Part shown: positions 1 to 4,804 of the stretch, one piece after another | How the letters are laid out: every line of letters begins with the position of its first letter | How positions within the stretch are numbered: the first letter of the stretch is position 1 | Source: DASWIG01 sp965371445 | GTDB taxonomy: Bacteria > Acidobacteriota > Thermoanaerobaculia > Multivoradales > J023 | Length of the DNA: 9,263 bases | Reading direction: 5' to 3' | NCBI GenBank assembly: GCA_965371445.1 | Contig: CBDUYN010000280.1 | Location: 1 to 9,263 of the forward strand | Made by a program: the position numbers and the translations under genes | Notes under the pieces: generated by a model | Seen by the model: the letters and a program-made list of their open reading frames with translations, nothing else | What the model was told of the DNA's origin: nothing | The model's database searches: none

Positions 1-52
1 AGCGTCCTTTGCCCCGCGAATTTTGGCCCCGTAATCGCCGTAAACCTCTGAC

Positions 53-196
53 TGCGTATTCCGAGCCAAGCCGACCACCCATTCCGACAGCCGCCGTCCA
101 GGTGGTCGGCTTCCCGTCGGAATCGGTGGTCGGCTTGCGGCGGAATCGGTGGTCGCCTTCCGTCGGAACGGTGGTCGGCTTGCCTCGGAATACGCA
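53..196. mobile_element. Short non-autonomous element with IS21-like ends (MITE-like)
   Basis: The segment begins with TGCGTATTCCGAG and ends with CTCGGAATACGCA. Bases 53-80 and the reverse complement of 169-196 agree at all but one of the first 27 positions, including the shared core CAAGCCGACCACC. The right end carries several tandem copies of the same motif (101-193). Ends starting TG and finishing CA, with repeated internal motifs bound by the transposase, are known for IS21-family elements; assignment to IS21 is inference. There is no room for istA/istB inside 144 bases, so this is a deletion derivative, a MITE or a pair of solo ends. No clear target duplication is seen (left flank ends CTCTGAC, right flank begins CTACGGA). 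Confidence 0.65.
101..193 (+). repeat. Four tandem 22-24 base repeats inside the element end
   Basis: Units at 101-124, 125-147, 148-169 and 170-193 each start GGTGGTCG and finish with CGGAA plus 1-3 bases. A fifth, inverted copy sits at the left end (about 63-88). Unit lengths of 24, 23, 22 and 24 bases and internal substitutions show they are diverged. They look like transposase-binding repeats of an IS end. They are not a CRISPR, since no spacers separate them. Confidence 0.8.
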
Positions 197-319
197 CTAC
201 GGAAGGGTAGTGACCGGCCGCAACGGATTCGACCACCGGACCCTAAAGGTGCGCGCGTCGCATTTCTATCCCAATCGGCTCACAAATTGACTGCGGCTAC
301 AACCTGAAGGTAGAGGTTG
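197..319. other. Intergenic stretch before the TIR gene
   Basis: No gene is seen. A short segment at 227-238 (GATTCGACCACC) resembles an inverted, decayed copy of the repeat unit just upstream. TTGACT at 287-292 could be a -35 box, but the only candidate -10 (TAGAGG, 311-316) is poor and overlaps the likely ribosome binding site of the TIR gene (GAAGG/AGAGG, 306-316). Confidence 0.4.
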
Positions 320-793
320 ATGCAGGTCTTTATCAGCTACGCTCGCGAGGATCTCACGATCGCTGAAAAGCTACGAAGCGACCTAGTAGCGGCAGGGTAC
401 AATCCCTGGATGGACACCAGCGAAATAGCTGGCGGAGAGCGTTGGTCGAAAGCGATAACTGCGGCGATAGGAAGCAGCAGGGCTTTTGTCGTGCTCCTGT
501 CAAGGAAGTCCGAAGGCAAGAAGTTTGTCCAACAAGAGATTGCCCTTGCTTTTGCCACTCAAGACAATGAGTCCCACAGAGTCGTCTTGATAATCCCCCT
601 ACGTATTGAGGACTTCCACCCAGCGAACGAGAGACTTAATGAGCTGAATTGGATCGCCTGCCGGTCCCTCGCAAAGGGACCCTGGACCTGGCGACGGACG
701 CGTCCGCTCGTCCTCCGGGGCCACGACGCCGTCCGGAGGGCCGATGGCCGCTTCGTCGCCACGGCGTCCGCGGGCCGGACGGTCCGCGGCTGA
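320..793 (+). CDS. TIR-domain protein, C-terminally truncated and fused to a foreign tail
   Basis: TIR domains of this bacterial type act as NAD+-cleaving effectors or signal adaptors, often in anti-phage defence. Residues 3-7 (VFISY) are the opening strand and box 1. DTSEIAGGERW (32-42) is the BB-loop region. AFVVLLSRKS (55-64) is a core strand, and VQQE ending at E73 matches the position of the conserved catalytic glutamate. LIIPLRIED follows at 90-98. After ELNWIA (108-113) a last strand and helix would be expected. Instead, the sequence turns into a high-GC, Arg-rich tail containing a WD40-like remnant, and stops at 157 residues. ATG 320 is preferred over TTG 317 because it starts directly on the TIR motif; AGAGG lies 4 bases upstream. 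Composition changes sharply inside the gene: 29 of 60 bases are G/C at 481-540, against 48 of 60 at 721-780. The original partner domain is unknown. Confidence 0.8.
   Translation: MQVFISYAREDLTIAEKLRSDLVAAGYNPWMDTSEIAGGERWSKAITAAIGSSRAFVVLLSRKSEGKKFVQQEIALAFATQDNESHRVVLIIPLRIEDFHPANERLNELNWIACRSLAKGPWTWRRTRPLVLRGHDAVRRADGRFVATASAGRTVRG
663..681. repeat. Perfect 7-bp hairpin at the TIR/tail seam
   Basis: GGTCCCT (663-669), loop CGCAA, AGGGACC (675-681). It lies exactly where the TIR homology and the moderate-GC composition stop. It could be an old intergenic stem, or the site where two sequences were joined. It has no T-run, so it is not a classic terminator. Confidence 0.6.
701..793 (+). pseudogene. 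WD40 repeat remnant in the tail of the TIR reading frame
   Basis: In the same frame as the TIR domain the tail reads LVLRGHDAV, then DGRFVATASAGRTVRG. This resembles one WD40 blade (LxGHxxxV ... PDGxxxATASxDxTxRVW) with roughly six residues missing between the GH and DG motifs and the final tryptophan lost. WD40 propellers are common C-terminal sensor modules of bacterial STAND, kinase and TIR proteins. Only one broken blade is visible, so it cannot fold as a propeller. The match is by eye and moderate; a chance Arg-rich reading of GC-rich DNA is the alternative. Confidence 0.4.
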
Positions 794-974
794 CGACCCG
801 AGCTACGTCTTTGCGCCGCTCGTGCCTGGAGTGACCGCCGCCGCCGAACTCTGCCCGGTCTGCCCTCGGCCCCTGCTGATCGTGGCGAAGATGCCGCGGC
901 CCCGGCGGTGCCCCTCCGGGAGCTCAAGAGGCGGCGCCCTTGCGCCTCTCCCCGGCCAGTGGTAGGCTGACTCT
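794..974. other. High-GC stretch without a recognisable gene
   Basis: Reading frames here are short and rich in Arg, Pro and Ala on both strands, as expected of noncoding or out-of-frame GC-rich DNA. No domain is recognised. A promoter-like signal is present at its right edge (940-968). There is no GTT triplet anywhere from 661 to 1260, so no canonical integron recombination core can lie here on this strand. Confidence 0.5.
940..968 (+). promoter_or_regulatory. Candidate sigma-70 promoter, leaderless arrangement
   Basis: TTGCGC (940-945), 17-base spacer, TAGGCT (963-968). Transcription would start about 7 bases later, on or next to the ATG at 975, giving a leaderless message. The spacing is ideal and both boxes are reasonable for a high-GC genome, but no ribosome binding site or homology supports the gene that follows. 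Confidence 0.4.
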
Positions 975-1265
975 ATGACCGACAAGCCCTCCCCCTCGAC
1001 CCTTCAGTCCCCAGGAGCCTTGTCCGGGGTCTACGAGCCCCCCGCCTGCGATTCGCCTGGGAAAGAGCCACGCCGGCGCCGCCGGGGAACCCGGTCGGTC
1101 TCCGGCCAAGAACCGCACTCCCGCGGGGAGCTCGACCGCATCCCAGGCATCTGTCCGGCTGAGGAATACGTGAGGCCAGGGGTGGAGGGTCTCGTGGCTG
1201 ATCGACCTCGGCGGCCGAAGTCAGGCACGGAATGTCAGGCAAAGCGGGGAGCTGGTAAGAGATGA
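975..1265 (+). CDS. Hypothetical 96-residue ORF, possibly a truncated gene start
   Basis: The product begins MTDKPSPSTLQSP, plausible for a genuine N-terminus, then becomes rich in Arg, Gly and Pro (a run of five Arg at residues 34-38) with no recognisable domain, membrane segment or signal peptide. Its start lies 7 bases after a promoter-like -10 box, and its TGA overlaps the ATG of the PIN gene (ATGA at 1262-1265), which is the geometry of translational coupling. Against it, the C-terminal part reads like out-of-frame GC-rich DNA, and toxin-antitoxin pairs of the downstream type do not need an upstream partner. It may be the 5' end of a lost host gene joined to the PIN cassette. Low confidence. 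Confidence 0.25.
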   Translation: MTDKPSPSTLQSPGALSGVYEPPACDSPGKEPRRRRRGTRSVSGQEPHSRGELDRIPGICPAEEYVRPGVEGLVADRPRRPKSGTECQAKRGAGKR

Positions 1266-1702
1266 AGATCTACCTCGATACCTGTAGCCTACAGCGCCCC
1301 CTGGACACCAAGTCTCAGCTTCGCATCATCTTAGAAGCTGAAGCCATCTTGGTAGTGCTGGATCTTTGCGATACTGGCCAGGTAGAGATGCTCACCTCGG
1401 AGGTTTTACTTTTCGAGATTCAACGGATCCAGAAGGAACCTCGTCGATCTTACGCTTTCGACCTGTTGAGAAAAGGGGCCTTACACATGGACACAGATGA
1501 AAAGATCGAACGTCGCGCGAGGAATCTGACAGAGAAGGGGATTAAGCCTCTGGACGCCTTACACTTGGCCTCGGCCATAGAGGCCCATGCGGATTACTTC
1601 TGTACTTGTGACGATGCCTTTTTGAGGAAGGCGAAAGAGCATACGACCGAATCGACGAAAGTAGTTTCGCCGATTGAGCTGGTAATGGAGATAGATCAAT
1701 GA
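1262..1702 (+). CDS. PIN-domain toxin (probable RNase of a type II toxin-antitoxin pair)
   Basis: PIN domains are metal-dependent endoribonucleases, in toxins usually cleaving tRNA, rRNA or mRNA. The 146-residue product begins MKIYLDTCSLQRPLD, the first strand with metal-binding D6. SEVLLFEI (46-53) supplies an acidic residue, E47 or E52. DALHLASAIEAHAD (98-111) carries the conserved D98, and CTCDDAFLRKAKE (114-126) the last acidic pair D117/D118. It ends VVSPIELVMEI, typical of the family. Length and motifs are complete, so it is probably functional. The next gene overlaps it by four bases (ATGA), so the pair is translationally coupled in toxin-first order. Base composition (32 of 60 G/C at 1561-1620) is far below the DNA to its left. 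The RNA target cannot be told from sequence; an uncharacterised PIN nuclease outside a toxin role is the alternative. Confidence 0.88.
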   Translation: MKIYLDTCSLQRPLDTKSQLRIILEAEAILVVLDLCDTGQVEMLTSEVLLFEIQRIQKEPRRSYAFDLLRKGALHMDTDEKIERRARNLTEKGIKPLDALHLASAIEAHADYFCTCDDAFLRKAKEHTTESTKVVSPIELVMEIDQ

Positions 1703-1914
1703 ATGTTCAGCCAAAGCCCTTGAGCGAGATAACGCAGCAGGCGATGTCCGTCTTGTCTAAAGAGTTGGGTGTTGCTAACACCTTGCGATTCATCAGCCAG
1801 TTCACTTCTGGCTACGGCGACTACACAGAAGAGCGTAGGGAGCTGTACGCGGATATGTCGCTTGACGACATACTTTCCGAGATGAAAGCGGCTCGCCGAA
1901 AGAATGATGCTTAA
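1699..1914 (+). CDS. Putative antitoxin partner of the PIN protein
   Basis: This 71-residue protein starts MNVQPKPLSEITQQAM, continues through a helical stretch with LRFISQFTSGYGDYTEE (residues 29-45) and ends with an acidic-to-basic helix, DDILSEMKAARRK (56-68). The pattern, a P/L-S-E-I opening, a QFTxGxGDYTxER core and a D-I-x-x-E-x-K/R tail, is one I associate with small proteins paired with this PIN type; that link is from memory, not from a search. No helix-turn-helix or ribbon-helix-helix fold is obvious, so DNA binding and autoregulation are unproven. The start overlaps the PIN stop by four bases. The stop (1912-1914) lies 21 bases before the attC site, as expected for the last gene of an integron cassette. 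Confidence 0.72.
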   Translation: MNVQPKPLSEITQQAMSVLSKELGVANTLRFISQFTSGYGDYTEERRELYADMSLDDILSEMKAARRKNDA

Positions 1915-1935
1915 GGTGATCTCGCGGTCGGCGCC

Positions 1936-1992
1936 GCAGAACAATTCGCTAGAGCGGACGGAAGACCGCCGCTCAGCTCAATGCCGTTGTGC
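1936..1992 (+). other. Integron attC recombination site (57 bp)
   Basis: The inverse core R'' is GCAGAAC (1936-1942) and the core R' is GTTGTGC (1986-1992); they pair at 6 of 7 positions. Between them are AATTC after R'' (1943-1947), the arm GCT-A-GAGCGG (1948-1957), an inner stem CGG/CCG (1959-1961 with 1966-1968) around loop AAGA, and the arm CCGCTC-AGC (1969-1977). A1951 and A1958 are left unpaired on one strand, like the extrahelical bases that guide integrase. CTCA precedes the core, as in many known attC sites. In known integrons the integrase folds the bottom strand and cuts within the GTT core. Orientation matches the upstream genes, so the PIN pair would be the cassette cargo. R'' and R' both deviate from RYYYAAC/GTTRRRY by one or two bases, suggesting a diverged site. 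Confidence 0.85.
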
Positions 1993-2062
1993 TGAAGAAT
2001 GGTTGAAGCGGAGCAATGGCCGAACCTAAACAATCAATGAAAAGTGATGTGCAGCAGTGTGG

Positions 2063-2440
2063 ATGCAGAAGACCGGCGCATGGGTCGGTCTTCTGACGCT
2101 TATATTCTTTCTTTGCCTCGGTCATGGGCTATGGAGTCCCGCATACATCGCGCTTCATCGTTACAGTGGTCCTCGCGCTTTCTGCTGGTCTTTCTACACA
2201 CTTCCTCGGTGGATCCGCTGCAGCAAGCGGACATATCCCATTGCCACTCGCAAGAGAACATCCCATCCGGTTTGCCGCCACTGGAGGTGTCGCCGTGTTG
2301 GTCATGGTCCTTGCGCTTGGGTATGTGTTCTATGTTCGCGGGGAAGAACGGCTAGCGCCCGCAGAGAGCCTATTCGAAGTACTGGAGAACGAGCGATACC
2401 CGAAGAACCGCCGAATCCAGGCTTTTCGCGACCTGAGGGG
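2063..2440 (+). pseudogene. Small membrane protein gene, apparently frameshifted
   Basis: From ATG 2063 (GTG 2057 also possible) the frame gives MQKTGAWVGLLTLIFFLCLG, one hydrophobic membrane segment, then SPAYIALHRY. About 2135-2160 the plausible coding frame moves by one: the third frame then reads RFIVTVVLALSAGLSTHFLG, a Gly/Ala/Ser-rich loop, and FAATGGVAVLVMVLALGYVF (roughly 2271-2330), two more hydrophobic stretches, followed by a charged tail with FEVLENERYPKNRRIQAF. The pattern of two or three membrane helices with a short cytosolic tail is continuous across the shift, so one deleted base is likelier than two genes. I do not recognise a named family. It starts 70 bases after the attC core, consistent with the next cassette, but no attC follows it. 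Coding identity ends about 2440, where composition and frame support are lost. A short ORF at 2016-2096 (MAEPKQSMKSDVQQ...) may be its true start with a second shift. Confidence 0.45.
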
Positions 2441-2569
2441 GCAATCCGACTGGCCCGTCCCATTCCATCGAGCCACTCCGCGAAGTACCAGAACCGCTCT
2501 TCCGGTGAAGCCAGCCGATTCACTCGGGGCAGACGATCAAGACGCCCGCCCAGCCGTCCGGCGCCGAGG

Positions 2570-2790
2570 CGCCGCGGCGTGTAGAGGAAATACTCCGAGG
2601 TCTCGAAGACGTCCTGGTAGATCCGCTTTTTCTCGCCGTCGTCGTCGTCCGCGGTCGACGGCGAAAGCAGCTCCAAAACCAGGTCCGGCAGACGGCCGTC
2701 TTCCTCCCAGGCCACCCAGATCTGGCGCTCGCGCCGGGCGACGTCCTTGACGAGGAAGGCGTCGGGACCGCGGTAGGCGGTCTTCTTCGG
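2570..2790 (-). pseudogene. Uma2 family (DUF820) endonuclease-like fragment
   Basis: On the reverse strand one frame gives AYRGPDAFLVKDVARR, QIWVAWEEDGRLPDLVLELL, SPSTADDDDGEKKRIYQDVF and EYFLYTP. This is the central core of Uma2/DUF820 proteins, which belong to the PD-(D/E)xK restriction-like nuclease fold: GPD, the LELLSPST block and EKKRIY are its hallmarks. Family members are about 180-200 residues; here only some 73 are recognisable. The N-terminal third with the start is missing upstream (right side, beyond about 2790), and the C-terminal third loses homology after YTPRR at 2570. It lies antisense to the genes on either side. It is a broken remnant, not a functional gene. Confidence 0.7.
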
Positions 2791-2875
2791 CTTCTCGGGC
2801 CGCCTCGTACCCGAGCTCGAGCATCCGGTGCGTCTATTCTGTCTGACTTCTGGCCCGAGACGACGGTTCTGGGAG

Positions 2876-2887
2876 TAGACTCCGGAG
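2876..2887 (+). promoter_or_regulatory. Candidate -10 box and ribosome binding site of the CMD-like gene
   Basis: TAGACT (2876-2881) resembles a -10 box. GGAG (2884-2887) is 4 bases before ATG 2892 and is the likely Shine-Dalgarno. No convincing -35 is found 16-18 bases upstream. If the -10 is used, the message leader would be only a few bases long and the GGAG would lie at its very start, so the two signals may not both be real. Confidence 0.3.
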
Positions 2888-2891
2888 CAAC

Positions 2892-3515
2892 ATGGCACGA
2901 ATCGCCCCCCTGACCCTGGAGAAAGCCCCGCCCGCGTCGCGCCCGGAATGGGAGCGCCAGGTCGCCGCCCACGGACGGATGACCAACATGAAGCGCACCC
3001 TCGCCCGCTCTGGCGTGGCGCTAGAGGCCTACATGCAGTGGTACCCGCTGTGCGACGAGGTCGAGAAATTCCTCGGACCACGCCTGACGCTGCTCTTCGC
3101 CCACGCCATCTCGACCGAGACCGACTGCCTCATCTGCTCGACCTACTTCCGACGCTACCTCATCGACTCGGGCGAGGACCCGGACGAGCTCCGGCTCGAC
3201 GGACGCGAGCAGGCCGTCGTCGACCTCGGACGCCAGATCGCCCGCGACCCCCACGGTGTCGGCGACGAGCTCTACCGCCGCGTCGAGCGTCATCTCGGAG
3301 GCGACGAGATCCTCACCCTGACGGCTTTCGCCGGGCTCATGGTGGCGACCAACATCGTCAACAACACCCTCCGGGTCGACCTCGACGGCTACCTCGAAGG
3401 ATTCAAGGCCCCTGGATCGAGCCCGAGGACGTGGCCCACGCCGTCGTCTTCCTCGTTTCGGACAAGGCCCGGTACGTCACCGGGAGCCAACTCATGCTCG
3501 ACGCGGGTCTCCTGA
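2892..3515 (+). CDS. Carboxymuconolactone decarboxylase/AhpD-like protein, 3' end replaced
   Basis: This family is an all-helical fold that includes AhpD alkylhydroperoxidases and CMD decarboxylases. From ATG 2892 the frame gives MARIAPLTLEKAP, then the signature LFAHAISTETDCLICSTYFR with CxxC at C79 and C82, the redox pair of AhpD-like members. The histidine that follows CxxC in AhpD (CxxCxxxH) is F86 here, so classic AhpD proton relay is doubtful. FAGLMVATNIVNNTLRVDLD (about 146-165) and DGYLEGFK (165-172) form the usual C-terminal helices. Homology stops at residue 172; the rest (PGSSPRTWPTPSSSS...) is an out-of-frame reading of an SDR gene end, so residues 173-207 are not original. The native protein is nearly complete and might still fold. 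Peroxidase activity is inferred from the family only. Confidence 0.75.
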   Translation: MARIAPLTLEKAPPASRPEWERQVAAHGRMTNMKRTLARSGVALEAYMQWYPLCDEVEKFLGPRLTLLFAHAISTETDCLICSTYFRRYLIDSGEDPDELRLDGREQAVVDLGRQIARDPHGVGDELYRRVERHLGGDEILTLTAFAGLMVATNIVNNTLRVDLDGYLEGFKAPGSSPRTWPTPSSSSFRTRPGTSPGANSCSTRVS

Positions 3516-3523
3516 CCCGATAA
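3410..3523 (+). pseudogene. C-terminal remnant of a short-chain dehydrogenase/reductase
   Basis: The second frame, beginning at 3410, reads PWIEPEDVAHAVVFLVSDKA, then RYVTGSQLMLDAGLLTR and a TAA stop (3521-3523). PEDVAxAVxFLxSDxARYVTGxxLxxDAG is the standard last 35-40 residues of classical SDR enzymes, and PWIEPEDV with RYVTG...DAG-LT is typical of mycofactocin-coupled members. The Rossmann fold, TGxxxGxG nucleotide site and YxxxK catalytic pair are all absent. The join to the CMD gene is at about 3402-3412, out of frame. A deletion that removed the end of the CMD gene and most of an adjacent SDR gene would give this arrangement. Confidence 0.8.
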
Positions 3524-3534
3524 ACGACCAGGAG

Positions 3535-3660
3535 ATGAGGATTCGGGCGGCGGTGCGCGAGGGCAAGACCCTCTACGTCCCGGGGCACGGCCCGCTCGCC
3601 GACGGCGGTGCCGTCAAGGACTATCTGCGCGTCATCGACAGCGTCGAGGAGGCGGCCCGG
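3535..3660 (+). pseudogene. C-terminal remnant of an MBL-fold metallo-hydrolase
   Basis: The first frame from ATG 3535 (behind CCAGGAG) reads REGKTLYVPGHGPLADGGAV, then KDYLRVIDSVEEAAR. VPGHGP followed by a spacer and a YL-x-x-I/L helix is the last metal-ligand motif and terminal helix of many metallo-beta-lactamase-fold hydrolases. The HxHxDH motif and the other metal ligands are missing, so roughly the first 250 residues are gone. The fragment runs without a stop into a signal peptide (from about 3661), making one open fusion frame to 4548 of which only the first part makes biological sense. The start and SD may be chance. Confidence 0.65.
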
Positions 3661-4804
3661 CGCTCCTTTTTCCTCCTCCTCTTGTTCCTGGCTGCGCCGG
3701 CGTTCGCCGAGGACCTCTTCCCCCCCGTCACCGACGCCGAAACGCGAGCGCGCTGCGCGCCTCCATGCCTACGTGCGCGACGACGTCGTGACGGCGCCCG
3801 GCTCCTGGATGGGTCCCGAAGGCGCCGGCGCCGACAAGGTCCTTGCGCAGCACCGCGGAACGGCGATCGAGAAGGCCCTTCTCCTTCAGGCGATGCTCGC
3901 CGCGGTCGACCAACCCTCGGGCCTCGTCTGGGTGCGGGACCGCGATTCCGGGCAAGTCGACCTGAGTGTCGTCAACCCGCTGTGGTTCGACCGTTTCCTG
4001 GTGGAGGTCGACCTCGGCACGGACAGACTGGTCCTCGACCCAGCCGACCAGCGGCTCGGCTTCGGCCGCCTCTCGCCGCGCTGGGAAGGCGCGGTCACGC
4101 TCGTCCTGCGCCGCCGGGGCCAAAAGCTCAACGTCGAGCCGCTACGGCTTCGCCGAAGCTCGGCGGCGGAGAACGTCCGCCGCGCCCAGCTGCAGCTAGA
4201 GCTCGACGCCGAGGGGCGGCTCACGGGCCACGGTACCCTGCACCTCACCGGCCACCATGCCTGGCGCCGCATGGGCTGGGGAGAGTCTCCGGAGGAGACT
4301 TCGGCGGCCTGGACTGCCTGGCTGGAGGAGCTGCTCGCGGGCTACGACGTGAGCGACCTCGTGGCCCTGGAAGACCTCGATGGCGGCCGGGTCGACGTCG
4401 AGTGGAAGGTGCGCCAACACGACGAGGACGTCCTCGGCGACGAGGCGTCGCTTTTGCCGTCGCTCCCCCTGGGCGGCGGGGAGCACCCCTTCACGCTCCC
4501 TCCGGAGCGGCGGACGACGCCGGTCGCTTTCGCCTTTCCCGATCTTGACGAGGTGGAGCTGCGGCTCAGCTGGCCGCCGGGCTGGGAGCACGACGTCGTC
4601 CCCCGAGGCGCGGCGTTCGCTGGTCCGGCGGGACGCTTCGAGGCCTCGGTCAAGGTCGACGAGCCAGCGCGTCAGCTCGTCTACCGCCGCAGCTTCGAGG
4701 TCGCCAAGGCGGACTACAGCGTCGAGGAGTACGAGGGGCTACGGGAGCTCTACGAGGCAGCCCGGCTCCACGACGCCCAAGAGCTGGTTCTGATTCACCC
4801 CTAG
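3661..4804 (+). pseudogene. DUF3857/transglutaminase-like secreted protein with internal deletion
   Basis: Bases 3661-3720 read RSFFLLLLFLAAPAFAEDLF, a signal peptide with AFA cleavage motif whose own ATG has been lost to the join with the MBL fragment. About 3735-3760 the frame changes, and the second frame continues as RLHAYVRDDVV, HRGTAIEKALLLQAML, NPLWFDRFLVEVDLG, LDPADQRLGFGRL and on to VLIHP at 4801. That is the transglutaminase-like core and C-terminal beta domain of DUF3857-type proteins; the N-terminal DUF3857 domain between signal peptide and core is missing. The block where transglutaminases have GDCKDK reads GTAIEK, so the catalytic Cys is absent and this was probably a non-enzymatic member even before decay. 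The stop TAG (4802-4804) is provided by the palindromic element that follows, so the true C-terminus may also be altered. The family's biological role is poorly known. Confidence 0.65.

Noticed and set aside
101..193. Possible CRISPR or minisatellite
   Set aside because: Units are directly joined, diverged and mirrored by an inverted copy at the other end, which fits transposon ends better.
9..290. Open frame of 93 codons through the left element
   Set aside because: It reads through the inverted ends and tandem repeats of the IS21-like element, giving a repeated V-V-G-L/F-P pattern caused by the DNA repeat. No family resemblance.
2948..3523. Long second-frame ORF overlapping the CMD gene
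   Set aside because: Its first two thirds are an Arg-rich shadow of the CMD frame; only the part from 3410 is real SDR sequence, annotated separately.
3535..4548. Single 337-residue fusion protein
   Set aside because: Only its first 70 or so residues match protein families (MBL end, signal peptide). After about 3745 the frame is Arg/Pro-rich noise while the second frame holds the DUF3857-type homology.
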